Position numbers and translations under genes: made by a program. Below, in pieces: positions 8,139 through 17,276 of a stretch of DNA of 64,000 nt. Source of the stretch: Oscillospiraceae bacterium. GTDB taxonomy: Bacteria > Bacillota > Clostridia > Oscillospirales > Ruminococcaceae. The stretch spans positions 62,001 through 126,000 of the forward strand of contig CAAGBS010000038.1 in NCBI GenBank assembly GCA_900768125.1. The letters run 5' to 3'. Within the stretch, counting starts at the first letter, position 1. Every line of letters begins with the position of its first letter. The notes beneath the pieces are model-generated. The model was not told where the DNA came from, ran no database searches, and saw only the letters and a program-made list of their open reading frames with translations.

Positions 8139-9869
8139 TTATTCCTTGCTGAAACTGTTCCTGAGTGCTTCCAGCTTACTGTAATTCCGGTAGAAAGAGT
8201 AGTAAGCACCGCAGAAATGCTGGATATCGTCGATCCTCATTCTGAAACCGTCGTGCCGCACGAAGAATCCGCCCAGCGCCGTGTTGGGATATCTGAGGTA
8301 CATTACCAGTTCCGGATACCCATAGCCGTTGAGCATGTAGTCTGCGCGGTGATATATAGTTTCCACGAACTTCTGCGCCCTGAACTGCTCCAGATAGCTG
8401 CACTCCAGCCCCTGCTCCACTATTCGCGAATACAGTTCGAATGTCACACACAGCAGTTCAAGATAGGTGTGGTAAGTAGTGTCCTGCTTGTAGATGCGGT
8501 CGAGATTCACGTCCGCATTTTTCAGCCCGAAGCTGAGATACTTCTCCTCCTGGAGATACATGGTAAGCTCGTTCATCGCGTAAGCGACCCAGTGGTCACG
8601 GTGCTTCTCGTACCTTTCCCTGATGAATCTGTCAGCGGAAAGAGCCGCCGCGTCCAGCCATTTCTTGTCCTTTGTAAGCCCGTACAGCCTGCAAAGTGCA
8701 AACGTAGCCTCGCCGTCATAGTACACCGTGCGGAATTTGTCCTTAGGCGAGAGCGTGGGAAAATTCAGAACGTGGAAAAAACTTCCGTCCCGCTTGTCAA
8801 ACAGTTCGAGAATGCCGTTGCCGAGTTCCTCGCAGAGCGTCCGGTACTTATCGGTGCCGACTGCGTTCATATACTCCGTGAGCATGATAACTGCCACCGC
8901 GTTCGCACCCAGCTTTACCTCGCCCGAAGACGGCTCCGCAAGATAAACGGTGTTGGTAACGCCCTCCCTGTCCGGGTACTTCTTGAAAGTATTCGCGACA
9001 GTGAATCCGATAGCTTTCTTTATCTGGTTGAGCGTGAATTTATCCTTGGTCAGCCGGTATGCACAGATAAGGCTCCATATCGAGGAAGTGTGCCTCAGCG
9101 TATTGTAGCCCTGTATCTCCTTGTAAAATATCGGATAATAGCCGTAAACGAACTTTCCGTCAAGCCCGACCTGCATTTCAAGGAACTGCGAGGAAGTCCC
9201 GATGACTTTCAGCGCAGTCTGGTCGTCAAACCTTTCGATAATACGCCTGCCGCAGTTGTTGCCGCTTCCGTAGAGCGGGTATGCTGCGCCGCCGTCAGTG
9301 AAATAGCTTCTGCAGTCGAAAAGCCTTACTTCCTCAGGGAAGCATGTGAGCGTTTTCAGTCCGCACGCCGAAAGCCGCCTGTTGACTTTCGCCAGTTCTA
9401 TCTTGTGCTCCTTGTATGTAATAGTACGGGTGCCGTTTATCTCGCCTTCTATGAGCGCGGTCTTCATGTCCTCGTCAAACGAGATACCGCGCCTGAAAAA
9501 CTCGTTGCGGCTCCCGGAGATAAGCTCCTCAAGCTGTGCAAACGGAACTTTCTCGCTTTTCACCGTGATGTCAGACTTCACCCACGCCGGCATAAGCCCG
9601 TTTTTCCTGACGAACTCCCTTGCCGCCGCGCAGGCGCTGTCCCACGCCGCTTCGGGGGAATCCCCGCTGCCCCGCAGAACTGAAGCCCGGGTCTCAATAT
9701 CGCATATCGAGATGAACGCCGCATACTTCCCGCCGTTCATTTCCACCGCCGAGTCAGCCGCCATTTTTTCGAATCCGCCGTTTTCCGAGTAGCTTCCGCG
9801 CAGGATATCCAGCTTCTTTTCAAGGCTGTTGAGATATTCGGCGATAAGTTGCGTATCAGATACTGCCAT
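8139..9869 (-). CDS. Uncharacterised alpha/alpha-toroid (six-hairpin glycosidase-like) protein
   Basis: 576 aa from ATG at 9869, chosen because GGAGG lies five bases upstream; the ATG at 9890 has no site. The N-terminal 130 residues form a mixed domain; residues about 200-570 are helical with repeated aromatic-rich hairpins (YGYYPIFYKEIQGYN, VYLAEPSSGEVKLGANA, YYDGEATFALCRLYG), the look of (alpha/alpha)6-barrel carbohydrate enzymes such as glucuronyl epimerases or unsaturated-glycan hydrolases. I cannot name the family. It is first in a two-gene operon with the CapA/DUF6270 fusion, so a role in making or trimming a surface glycan or polymer is plausible but inferred. Confidence 0.6.
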   Translation of the reverse strand: MAVSDTQLIAEYLNSLEKKLDILRGSYSENGGFEKMAADSAVEMNGGKYAAFISICDIETRASVLRGSGDSPEAAWDSACAAAREFVRKNGLMPAWVKSDITVKSEKVPFAQLEELISGSRNEFFRRGISFDEDMKTALIEGEINGTRTITYKEHKIELAKVNRRLSACGLKTLTCFPEEVRLFDCRSYFTDGGAAYPLYGSGNNCGRRIIERFDDQTALKVIGTSSQFLEMQVGLDGKFVYGYYPIFYKEIQGYNTLRHTSSIWSLICAYRLTKDKFTLNQIKKAIGFTVANTFKKYPDREGVTNTVYLAEPSSGEVKLGANAVAVIMLTEYMNAVGTDKYRTLCEELGNGILELFDKRDGSFFHVLNFPTLSPKDKFRTVYYDGEATFALCRLYGLTKDKKWLDAAALSADRFIRERYEKHRDHWVAYAMNELTMYLQEEKYLSFGLKNADVNLDRIYKQDTTYHTYLELLCVTFELYSRIVEQGLECSYLEQFRAQKFVETIYHRADYMLNGYGYPELVMYLRYPNTALGGFFVRHDGFRMRIDDIQHFCGAYYSFYRNYSKLEALRNSFSKE

Positions 9870-9916
9870 AGACACCTCCGGAAATTTCATGGTACGATAA
9901 GCCAGTTATTTCTTTG

Positions 9917-9945
9917 ATTATAGCATATCTGTACTAATTTGTAAA
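9917..9945 (-). promoter_or_regulatory. Sigma-A promoter for the toroid/CapA pair
   Basis: Read on the minus strand: TTTACA, 17-base spacer ending TGC, TATAAT. Predicted start near 9910, about 40 bases before the ATG at 9869. Confidence 0.75.
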
Positions 9946-9957
9946 GAATCAGTTTGC

Positions 9958-10089
9958 TCAGATATCTATTATATCCTCGCCCTTTTCGTTTTTAAGTTCT
10001 TTCACGAACTTATCCGCCGCCTTAACTCCAACGATGACCGCCGCAAGAATCGCAACGCTTGAAATCAGCCTGAAAATTTCCTTTACCAT
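9958..10089 (-). CDS. 43-residue predicted membrane peptide
   Basis: A short frame: ATG at 10087-10089, stop TGA at 9958-9960. The Shine-Dalgarno AGGAGG is perfect and lies inside the last codons of the upstream gene, whose stop is two bases away. The peptide begins MVKEIFRLISS, has one hydrophobic stretch (about residues 9-23) and a charged tail rich in Lys, Glu and Asp. This fits a single-pass small membrane protein with cytoplasmic tail. Function unknown; placement suggests partnership with the zinc-ribbon membrane protein it follows. Confidence 0.6.
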   Translation of the reverse strand: MVKEIFRLISSVAILAAVIVGVKAADKFVKELKNEKGEDIIDI

Positions 10090-10091
10090 AA

Positions 10092-10865
10092 TTAACCTCC
10101 TGTTCGATCAAATCGTTCTTCCATTTCTTCCGCGCTGCCGACCGGAAAATGGTCTGAAAACTGCGCCCACCAAAGCCCCTCATCTTCTATGTTACCTGCG
10201 AAATAAATGTCAACTTGGTAATACTCCAGCCCGGAATCAGCCCACGCCCTGTAAAAATCGTACATCGGATAATTCTTCCACGGTTCGGTATCGCTGCTCT
10301 TCGTCGGTAAGTACAGCACACAGCGGACCTGCTCCACCGGCAGCCGCACATCGTGTATGTATCCCGGTTCGAGGTGCTGGCAGCTATGCTTCATCTCGAT
10401 TTTCGCCGAGGGCTCTGTGAAAAACGGCTCCACCAGATTTTTCCTTGCTTCTGACAATGCGCAGGCGATATCGTGGTCGTCAGAAACGACCTCCCCGCCG
10501 GAAGCCATAACGGTGAAATCCACGCCGTCCAGCGAAAAGACAGCACCGTTGTCCCCAGTCACGCTGAGGAAATCCGGCGAAAGCAGCTTCTCCGACAGCA
10601 CCGCGCCGGGGTAATTCGCGTCAACGTAATCCTTAGCGGCTTCTATGTCCCGCGCTGAACCCACCTGCCCGAGCATTGACGGAAACACGACCGCCGCCGC
10701 TATGACAGCCGCCCCCGCCGCAAGCACTCCGACTTTCGCCCCGAGACTTACAGCGTTGCGTTTCTTTATCTCGCCGGAAAGCTGATAATTTATATGCCCG
10801 CACTTCCCGCATGCCGCCGACTTTTTAAGCTGACCGCCGCACTTTTCACAGTAGAATTTTTTCAT
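10092..10865 (-). CDS. Zinc-ribbon membrane protein of unknown function
   Basis: 257 aa from ATG at 10865 (GAGGTG upstream; the frame extends to 10889 but would enter the upstream gene). Cys6, Cys9, Cys19 and Cys22 form a zinc-ribbon, followed by a basic linker, one TM helix (about residues 44-66) and an extracytoplasmic domain of about 190 residues without a recognised family. Zinc-ribbon plus single TM proteins are common in Firmicutes as envelope sensors or scaffolds, but nothing here fixes the role. It starts eight bases after the alkyltransferase gene, and a 43-aa membrane peptide follows. Confidence 0.7.
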   Translation of the reverse strand: MKKFYCEKCGGQLKKSAACGKCGHINYQLSGEIKKRNAVSLGAKVGVLAAGAAVIAAAVVFPSMLGQVGSARDIEAAKDYVDANYPGAVLSEKLLSPDFLSVTGDNGAVFSLDGVDFTVMASGGEVVSDDHDIACALSEARKNLVEPFFTEPSAKIEMKHSCQHLEPGYIHDVRLPVEQVRCVLYLPTKSSDTEPWKNYPMYDFYRAWADSGLEYYQVDIYFAGNIEDEGLWWAQFSDHFPVGSAEEMEERFDRTGG

Positions 10866-10873
10866 ATTACACC

Positions 10874-11191
10874 TCACAAGCCGTCCCACAAAAACCTGTC
10901 CAGATCGACAAAGCCGTCCTCCGAGACCTCGACTCCTTCCGCCCTGAGAAGCTCCGCCTGCCTGTCGGCACCGCCGAAAGCGAACGCCGGTGCAGTCCTG
11001 CCGAACCTGTTCAGCACGCGGTGACAGGGGATAACTCCCGGCTCAGGATTCGCGTGGAGCGCGTAGCCGACAGCCCTCGCCCACCGCGGATTCCCGGCAA
11101 GCATGGCGACCTGCCCGTAAGTCGCGACTTTTCCGCACGGGATACGCCGCACAACGTCATAAATTCGCTCAAATGCAGTTGTTTCAGACAT
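10874..11191 (-). CDS. Short MGMT-family DNA alkyltransferase
   Basis: 105 aa from ATG at 11191, preceded by GGAGG. This is essentially only the C-terminal DNA-binding domain of O6-methylguanine-DNA methyltransferases, with a winged-helix region and the motif IPCHRVL (Cys56). Because the acceptor Cys is kept (Trp or Ala replaces it in alkyltransferase-like proteins), direct alkyl transfer is possible, although the N-terminal domain of Ada/Ogt is absent. It would repair O6-alkylguanine or flag lesions for excision. It lies just behind the clpX terminator and just before the zinc-ribbon gene. Confidence 0.85.
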   Translation of the reverse strand: MSETTAFERIYDVVRRIPCGKVATYGQVAMLAGNPRWARAVGYALHANPEPGVIPCHRVLNRFGRTAPAFAFGGADRQAELLRAEGVEVSEDGFVDLDRFLWDGL

Positions 11192-11206
11192 GTTTCCTCC
11201 AGAGTG

Positions 11207-11235
11207 CAAAAACGGCAGACATTTCTGCCTGCCGT
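11207..11235 (-). terminator. Intrinsic terminator after clpX
   Basis: Minus-strand hairpin with a seven-base stem (ACGGCAG/CTGCCGT) followed by TTTTT. It begins six bases after the clpX stop and ends before the alkyltransferase ATG, so the small genes downstream depend on readthrough or an unseen promoter. Confidence 0.75.
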
Positions 11236-11240
11236 ACTCA

Positions 11241-12536
11241 TCAATTCTTTGCCGCTTTCTTTGCAGGCTTTTTCTTTCTGTCATGCTCGATGACGGGTTC
11301 GCCGGTGCCGTTCACGCAGTCGGCGGTTATTGTGATCTTGCTTATCGTCTCATCGCTCGGCGCGGTGAACATGATGTCGCGCAGAGTAGCTTCAACGATG
11401 GAACGCAGACCTCTCGCACCAGTGTTGCGCTCGATGGACTTCTTCGCGATAGCGCGGAGCGCGTCATTATCGAACTCCAGGTCGATATTATCAGCGTTGA
11501 ACAGGTACTTGTACTGCTTGATGAGCGCGTTCTTCGGCTCGTCAAGAATACGCACCAGTGCGTCCTCGTCAAGGGCGTCCAGCACGGTGACTACCGGCAG
11601 ACGACCGATAAGCTCGGGGATTATACCGAACTTAACGAGATCCTCCTGGCTGACCTGGTGGAGTATCTTGTAGCTTTCCTTCTCCTTCTTCGAAGCAACA
11701 TCAGCACCGAATCCCATCGCAGAGCTTGAAACTCTTGAAGCTATCATCTTTTCAAGCCCCTCGAACGCGCCGCCGCAAATGAACAGTATGTTCTTGGTGT
11801 TGATCTGAATGAACTCCTGATGGGGGTGCTTTCTGCCGCCCTGTGGAGGTACGTTGGAGATAGTGCCCTCGACTATCTTCAGCAGCGCCTGCTGAACACC
11901 CTCGCCGCTTACATCTCGTGTAATTGATGTGTTCTCGCTGCGTCTGGATATCTTGTCTATCTCGTCGATGTAGATTATGCCGCGTTCTGCAGCCTCGATG
12001 TCGTAATCCGCCGCCTGAATGAGTCTCAGCAGGACGTTTTCAACATCTTCGCCGACATAGCCCGCCTGGGTCAGCGTGGTAGCGTCCGCAATAGCAAACG
12101 GAACGTTCAGCAGCTTCGCCAGCGACTGCGCCAGCATCGTCTTACCAACGCCGGTAGGACCGAGCAGCAGTACGTTGGACTTCTGCAGTTCTACCTCGTC
12201 GTCGTTGTCCTCGTCGTTGAGGAAAGTCCTCTTGTAGTGATTGTAAACGGACACGCTGAGAATCTTCTTAGCTTCCTCCTGCCCGATGATGTACTGGTCA
12301 AGATAAGCCTTGATATCCTCCGGCTTCATCAGCTCGCTGCCGTCAGAAATGAAGCCCGAGGACTTCGCTGCGGCAGGCGCGCCGACACGCCCCGGCTTTA
12401 TGTCCCCGCTCTCCACAAGCATGTTGTAGGAAGCAAGCACGCACTCATTACAGATAACGGACTTTTCACCGTTTCCTCCGTAAAGGATACGGCGAACTTT
12501 ATCCTCGCTCTTTCCGCAAAAGGAGCAAACCATCAT
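11241..12536 (-). CDS. clpX: ClpX, AAA+ unfoldase of the ClpXP protease
   Basis: 431 aa, normal length. The N-terminal C4 zinc-binding domain ([11 protein letters not shown] ... CNECV) recruits substrates and adaptors; the AAA+ module carries Walker A GPTGVGKT and Walker [15 protein letters not shown] provides the hydrophobic loop that docks into ClpP. It unfolds tagged cytoplasmic proteins and feeds them to ClpP, encoded directly upstream. Two consecutive ATGs occur at 12536 and 12533; GAGAGG upstream serves either. A seven-base hairpin plus T-run follows the stop. Assignment is certain. Confidence 0.98.
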   Translation of the reverse strand: MMVCSFCGKSEDKVRRILYGGNGEKSVICNECVLASYNMLVESGDIKPGRVGAPAAAKSSGFISDGSELMKPEDIKAYLDQYIIGQEEAKKILSVSVYNHYKRTFLNDEDNDDEVELQKSNVLLLGPTGVGKTMLAQSLAKLLNVPFAIADATTLTQAGYVGEDVENVLLRLIQAADYDIEAAERGIIYIDEIDKISRRSENTSITRDVSGEGVQQALLKIVEGTISNVPPQGGRKHPHQEFIQINTKNILFICGGAFEGLEKMIASRVSSSAMGFGADVASKKEKESYKILHQVSQEDLVKFGIIPELIGRLPVVTVLDALDEDALVRILDEPKNALIKQYKYLFNADNIDLEFDNDALRAIAKKSIERNTGARGLRSIVEATLRDIMFTAPSDETISKITITADCVNGTGEPVIEHDRKKKPAKKAAKN

Positions 12537-12605
12537 AATATTTGTTTCCTCTCAAATAGCGAAGCACCCGGAAAGCGCACAGCCCTCCGGGGCATTCATT
12601 GCCAA

Positions 12606-13208
12606 TTACTTGATATCCGCTCTGTTTCTGTAAACCTTGTCGATAAGACCGTATTCCAGCGCCTCGTCAGCGGACATGAAATTATCACGCTCGGTATCGC
12701 GGCAGATGGTCTCGAAGTCCTTGCCGGTGTTCTCGCTGAGAATGCGGTTCAGACGCTCCTTGGTCCTCTGCAGGTAGTTGGAGTGAATCATGATGTCAGT
12801 TACCTGACCTGACAGACCGCTGCCGGAAATGAGCGGCTGATGGATCATGATCTCGCTGTTGGGGAGCGCGATACGCTTGCCCTTAGCGCCGGAAGAAAGC
12901 AGGAACGCGCCCATGGAAGCAGCCATACCGGTGCAGATGGTAGAAACATCGCACTTGATATACTGCATGGTGTCATATATCGCCATTCCGTCAGAAACAG
13001 AACCTCCGGGGCTGTTGATATACAGGTAGATATCCTTGTCGGGATCCTGCCCCTCAAGATAGAGAAGCTGAGCGACTACAACGCTTGCCGTTGCGGAATT
13101 TACCTGATCATGCAGAAGAATGATACGGTCGTTGAGAAGCCTAGAGAAGATGTCGTAAGAACGCTCTCCGTGGTTGCTCTGCTCTACTACATAAGGAATA
13201 TAAGCCAT
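12606..13208 (-). CDS. clpP: ClpP, serine protease subunit
   Basis: 200 aa from ATG at 13208 (AAAGGAG upstream; the longer frame to 13265 lacks a site). The triad is Ser98 ([10 protein letters not shown]), His123 (EIMIHQPL) and Asp171 (CRDTERDNF). The oxyanion glycines in SPGGSV are present. It forms the tetradecameric chamber used by ClpX and probably also by the ClpE-type ATPase encoded at 25228-27627, which also has a docking tripeptide. Order tig-clpP-clpX is the common bacterial arrangement. A strong hairpin precedes it in the tig-clpP gap. Confidence 0.98.
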   Translation of the reverse strand: MAYIPYVVEQSNHGERSYDIFSRLLNDRIILLHDQVNSATASVVVAQLLYLEGQDPDKDIYLYINSPGGSVSDGMAIYDTMQYIKCDVSTICTGMAASMGAFLLSSGAKGKRIALPNSEIMIHQPLISGSGLSGQVTDIMIHSNYLQRTKERLNRILSENTGKDFETICRDTERDNFMSADEALEYGLIDKVYRNRADIK

Positions 13209-13266
13209 AAAGCTCCTTTCCCCGCTTGCGCGGCTGCCAAATGCCGGTTTTTCAAACAGATACATA

Positions 13267-13300
13267 AGCTGTCTGTGCGACAGCCCAGACAGCCCTTATG
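13267..13300 (-). other. Intercistronic hairpin between tig and clpP
   Basis: Inverted repeat of about 13 pairs: CATAAG with CTTATG outside a two-base bulge and CTGTCTG with CAGACAG inside, around a ten-base loop. It begins just after the tig stop and lies 55 or more bases before the clpP ATG. There is no T-run, so it looks like a processing or stability element rather than a terminator. Confidence 0.5.
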
Positions 13301-13308
13301 AAAATCAA

Positions 13309-14595
13309 TTACTCAGTAACTTCCTCGATCTTAGCGTTGTCGCGAACGAGGTCGAGCGCCTTTTCGATCTTGAGATCGTTCTTGATTGCTTCAGCAGGAA
13401 CGGCAGCCTTGATCTTGTCGACATCCATCTTGTACTGCTCAGCCATATCAGCGTATTCCTTCTCTACGTCCTCATCGGAAACGGTGATGTTTTCGATCTC
13501 AGCGATCTTCTCAAGTGCGAGGCGGAGGTCTACCTGGCGCTTAGCAACCTCGGTGAAGTTAGCTCTGAACTGATCCATAGTAACGCCGGTGTACTTGAGG
13601 TAATCCTCAACGCTGATGCGGTTTCTTGCGCTCCACTCGCGAACGATGTCGTCAATGCGGCGCTGATACATAACCTGCGGAACCTCAGCCTTCATCTTGC
13701 CGATAACAGCGTCAACAAGCGCGTTGTCGAGGTTTGTTGCAGCCTCGTCAGCGGCAGCCTTCTCCAGCTTGGTCTTTATGTCAGCCTTGTACTCGTCGAG
13801 GGTATCGAAATCGCTGCTGATATCCTTAACGAACTCATCGTCAACGACAGGAAGCTCCTTGCCCTTGATCTCGTGCAGCTTGCACTTGAATACAGCGGGC
13901 TTGCCAGCGAGGTTCTCAGCCTGATAGTGCTCAGGGAATGTAACGTTAACATCAAACTCCTCGCCGATATTCTTGCCAGCTACCTGCTCCTCGAAGCCGG
14001 GGATAAAGGAACCGGAACCAAGCTCCAGCGGGAACTTCTCGCCCTTGCCGCCCTCGAAAGCTACGCCGTCAAGGAAGCCCTCGAAGTCGATAACAGCGGT
14101 ATCGCCGATCTGTGCAGCTCTGTCCTCAACTGAGATGCTTCTTGCGTTTCTGTTGCGAACCTTTTCGATCTCAGCGTCAACAGCAGCGTCATCTACAGTC
14201 TTGGTCACTTTCTTCACTTCTAGTCCCTTGTAGTCAGAAATTTCTACTACAGGCTTGGTGATGATGTCAGCCTTGAACTTAACGCCGTTCTCCTTGCTTA
14301 CATCAACGACCTCGGTGTTCTCAATATCGACAACATCAAGACCGGTCTTCTCAACGATCGCAACGATGTTCTGGTTGTACAGGCTGTTTACTGCGTCGTC
14401 AAAGAAAACGCCCTCGCCGTACTGAGCCTCGATCACCTTGCGAGGTGCCTTGCCCTTACGGAAGCCGGGAACTGTGATGTTCTTCTTTCTCTTGTTGTAA
14501 GCTGCAGAAATCGCATTCTCAAACTCCTCTGCGCTGAAAGAGAACTCGATAGCAGTGGTATTGGTCGCCGTGTTGTTCTGGGAAATGATTTCCAT
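13309..14595 (-). CDS. tig: Trigger factor, ribosome-bound chaperone and prolyl isomerase
   Basis: 428 aa, full family length. The N-terminal ribosome-binding domain contains the signature VPGFRKGKAPRKVIE (about residues 43-57), the middle is an FKBP-like PPIase domain (GDTAVIDFEGFLDG ... GSFIPGFEEQ), and the C-terminal helical arms end in an acidic tail. It binds nascent chains at the tunnel exit. GGAAGG lies upstream of ATG at 14595. It is followed by clpP and clpX, linking folding to proteolysis. Confidence 0.98.
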   Translation of the reverse strand: MEIISQNNTATNTTAIEFSFSAEEFENAISAAYNKRKKNITVPGFRKGKAPRKVIEAQYGEGVFFDDAVNSLYNQNIVAIVEKTGLDVVDIENTEVVDVSKENGVKFKADIITKPVVEISDYKGLEVKKVTKTVDDAAVDAEIEKVRNRNARSISVEDRAAQIGDTAVIDFEGFLDGVAFEGGKGEKFPLELGSGSFIPGFEEQVAGKNIGEEFDVNVTFPEHYQAENLAGKPAVFKCKLHEIKGKELPVVDDEFVKDISSDFDTLDEYKADIKTKLEKAAADEAATNLDNALVDAVIGKMKAEVPQVMYQRRIDDIVREWSARNRISVEDYLKYTGVTMDQFRANFTEVAKRQVDLRLALEKIAEIENITVSDEDVEKEYADMAEQYKMDVDKIKAAVPAEAIKNDLKIEKALDLVRDNAKIEEVTE

Positions 14596-14631
14596 GATAT
14601 TATATTCCTTCCTTGTCCATAGGGACGTAAT

Positions 14632-15339
14632 TTACAGACTCGCAGGAGAACTGCGGTCAATTAAAACCGGGTCAAAGCCCACACCGTCGGCGGAAACCAA
14701 ACGGTAGTCTATCCCATTTCTGACGCCGTTGATAGCGCCCTTGATGCTTCCGCCGTGAAGGTGCGCGTAATAGCACCGCTTCACGCCGTAGCGCTGCAAA
14801 ACGTCAGTCAGGTAGACGTTTTCCTCCGACCTGTAGATCGGCGGGTAATGTATAAAAGCGATAAGCTCGCCGCCGAGCTTCACGCCTTCTTTCAGTGAAG
14901 CCTCCAGCCGACCTGCCTCACGAAGCAGCACCTTCATGTCTGGTTTCTCGCCGTTCTCGCTTATCCAGCCCCTAGTGCCGCAGAGCGACATACCATCGAC
15001 CAGATACGCATTGTTGAAAAGAAACCGTATGGAACTGAATCCGTTCTCGTCCACGAATCTCGTGATCTTGTTCATTGTTGACCACCACAGATCATGGTTG
15101 CCCTTGACGAATATTTTCTGACCGCGAAGCTTCGAGTGGATAAATTCGAGGTCCTTATAGCTTTCCTCCAGCCTCAGCGCCCAGGAATGGTCGCCCAGCA
15201 GCACCACCGTGTCTTCATCGGTTATCTTGCTGTTCCAGTTGGATTCCAGCCGTTCAAGATAGTTGCTCCAGCCCGGGAAAATATCCATCGGCTTGTCGCA
15301 GCCCAGCGAGAGATGAAGGTCGCCTATTGTGTATAGCAA
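14632..15339 (-). CDS. Metallophosphoesterase family protein
   Basis: 235 aa. Calcineurin-like motifs are clear: GDLHL near the N-terminus, LGDHSW, KGNHDLWW, IHYPP and AHLHGG, giving the two-metal site. Start is TTG at 15339 with GGAGG six bases upstream; no closer ATG precedes the conserved GDLHL. The family includes phosphodiesterases and nucleotide phosphatases; the substrate cannot be told from sequence. It lies between thrC (22 bases upstream) and tig (36 bases downstream), so it is probably part of that transcript. Confidence 0.85.
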   Translation of the reverse strand: MLYTIGDLHLSLGCDKPMDIFPGWSNYLERLESNWNSKITDEDTVVLLGDHSWALRLEESYKDLEFIHSKLRGQKIFVKGNHDLWWSTMNKITRFVDENGFSSIRFLFNNAYLVDGMSLCGTRGWISENGEKPDMKVLLREAGRLEASLKEGVKLGGELIAFIHYPPIYRSEENVYLTDVLQRYGVKRCYYAHLHGGSIKGAINGVRNGIDYRLVSADGVGFDPVLIDRSSPASL

Positions 15340-15361
15340 TGTCAGCCTCCGTTCTGAACTA

Positions 15362-16852
15362 TCAGGACTTCAGGAAGCTGCAAACCACCTCAGGCATCTC
15401 CTGCTTTTCAACAGAGCCTGTGAAGCGGATCTCCTTGTTCTTGGTAGCTGCGAGCGGAGCGGGCATCTTCGTGCCGGTCTTAGCTTCCAGCTCAGCGATA
15501 TTCTGCCACTCGTCCTCAACGGGATTACCACCGACAGCCTCGTAAACAGCGCCGCTGAACTTGTAGGGATTAGCGGTGGAAGCGATGACTGTCTTAGTCT
15601 CGTCGCCGGTATCCTTCTTGTAGTCCTCGTAAACCTTGACAGCGACAGCGGTATGCGTGTCGAGCAAATAGTTGTAATTCTCAAATGTGGACTTTATCTC
15701 AGCCTTGGTCTCGTCATCGCTGCAGCAGCCGGCCCAGAACAGTTCACCGATCTCAGCCTTTACATCAGCGGAGATCTCATACTTTCCATCTGTCTTGAGC
15801 TTGCCGAACCAGTCGTTGATAACAGCGTCGTTGTTACCGGAGAGGTGGTAAAGCAGACGCTCGAGGTTGGAGGAGATAAGTATATCCATAGACGGAGAAA
15901 CAGTGGTGTAGAACTTTCTGTTTCTGTCGTAAACGCCTGTGTTGATGAAATCAGTCAGCACGTTGTTGCTGTTGGAAGCGCAGATAAGCTTGTTTACCGG
16001 AATGCCCATCAGCTTAGCGTAGTAAGCCGCAAGGATATTGCCGAAATTACCGGTAGGAACGACTACGTTGATCTTCTCGCCGTACTCGATCTCCTTGTTC
16101 TTGAGCAGTTCTGCGTACGTAGAAACATAGTAAACGATCTGCGGTGCCAGTCTGCCCCAGTTGATTGAGTTGGCGCTGGACAGCAGAATGTCGTTCTTAG
16201 CGAGTCTGTCAGCGATAGCCTTATCGGTGAAGATAGCCTTTACGCCGTTCTGGCAGTCGTCGAAGTTGCCCTTTACAGCGCATACATTGACGTTCTTGCC
16301 CTCCTGAGTGGTCATCTGGCGCTTCTGCATCTTGCTTACGCCGTCCTCGGGGTAGAACACGGAAATGCTTGTGCCGTCAACATCTTTGAAGCCCTCAAGC
16401 GCAGCCTTGCCGGTATCGCCGGAAGTCGCAACCAAAATCGCGATCTGCTTTCCGTCAACGGTCTTCTTTGCAGAAGTAGTCAGCAGGTAGGGCAGGATCT
16501 GCAGCGCCATATCCTTGAACGCGCAGGTCGGACCATGCCACAGCTCCAGCACATAGGTGCCGGGGATAAGCTTGGCAAGCTCAGCGATGTTGTTTGAATC
16601 GAAGTTCTTGTCGTTATAGGCAGAGTCAACGCAGTGACGTATCTCGTCAGCTGTGAAGTCTGTCAGCAGGCGGCTGAAAACCTCAAAAGCCCTGTCAGCA
16701 TAACTCATGTCGCACATTGCAAGGATATCTTCCTTGCTGAGCTGAGGAATGCTCTCGGGAACATACAGACCTCCCTCGTCTGAGAGACCCTTTGTGATAG
16801 CATGAGCGCTTGTCACGTTAAGGGCAGAGTTTCTCGTGCTTCTGTAATTCAT
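15362..16852 (-). CDS. thrC: Threonine synthase
   Basis: 496 aa, the long form of ThrC. It converts O-phospho-L-homoserine to threonine using PLP. The Schiff-base lysine is in TCAFKDMALQ and the phosphate-binding loop in ATSGDTGKAAL; STRNSALN near the N-terminus is the usual start of the long form. No other threonine genes are nearby: it sits between yraN and a metallophosphoesterase in a translation/secretion run. A GGACGATAA-type site precedes the ATG. No threonine attenuator was seen in the 31 bases upstream. Confidence 0.96.
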   Translation of the reverse strand: MNYRSTRNSALNVTSAHAITKGLSDEGGLYVPESIPQLSKEDILAMCDMSYADRAFEVFSRLLTDFTADEIRHCVDSAYNDKNFDSNNIAELAKLIPGTYVLELWHGPTCAFKDMALQILPYLLTTSAKKTVDGKQIAILVATSGDTGKAALEGFKDVDGTSISVFYPEDGVSKMQKRQMTTQEGKNVNVCAVKGNFDDCQNGVKAIFTDKAIADRLAKNDILLSSANSINWGRLAPQIVYYVSTYAELLKNKEIEYGEKINVVVPTGNFGNILAAYYAKLMGIPVNKLICASNSNNVLTDFINTGVYDRNRKFYTTVSPSMDILISSNLERLLYHLSGNNDAVINDWFGKLKTDGKYEISADVKAEIGELFWAGCCSDDETKAEIKSTFENYNYLLDTHTAVAVKVYEDYKKDTGDETKTVIASTANPYKFSGAVYEAVGGNPVEDEWQNIAELEAKTGTKMPAPLAATKNKEIRFTGSVEKQEMPEVVCSFLKS

Positions 16853-16883
16853 TGTTATCGTCCTTTCATAGACTGATTTTCTG

Positions 16884-17276
16884 CTAATTGACCGTGTACA
16901 CGCCGTCCGCAGTGAACGCGTCCTCGTAGATTTGAATATCCACCACCCGGGGAGGCTCCCCCGCCAGCGTGACCTCGGCGATATCGTACCTCGGCTGAAG
17001 TCCGGTATCGTTATCAGTAAGCCACAGATCAGCAGTCAGAATGATCTTGACCTGCTTCCGGCGGTCCACCGCCTCCAGACCGGAGACCATGCTCCCGCGC
17101 TTCCGTGCCTTGACTTCAGTAAAAACCACAAAACCGCCGCATTTCGAGATGATGTCCACCTCTCCGCAGCGTCTGTGGTAGTTCCGCGCAAGTATCTCAT
17201 GACCGCGCCTTTCAAGCAGCGCGCAGACAGCGTCCTCGCCGAGCCTGCCCTTTGCCTGATTATCGTGCTTATCCAT
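16884..17276 (-). CDS. yraN: YraN/UPF0102 family nuclease-fold protein
   Basis: 130 aa from ATG at 17276, overlapping the rnhB stop by eight bases; the longer frame to 17393 lies inside rnhB. Conserved YraN features are KGRLGEDAV, GCGEVDIIS-like CGEVDIIS and FTEVKARK, which together make a PD-(D/E)XK-like restriction-endonuclease fold with Glu, Asp and Glu-x-Lys. The cellular role is unknown, but the gene is very often next to rnhB, as here, suggesting a nucleic-acid function. Confidence 0.9.
   Translation of the reverse strand: MDKHDNQAKGRLGEDAVCALLERRGHEILARNYHRRCGEVDIISKCGGFVVFTEVKARKRGSMVSGLEAVDRRKQVKIILTADLWLTDNDTGLQPRYDIAEVTLAGEPPRVVDIQIYEDAFTADGVYTVN

Noticed and set aside
8217..9683. 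488-codon plus-strand frame opposite the toroid gene
   Set aside because: Shadow frame with no ribosome binding site and no family resemblance; the minus-strand frame has both.
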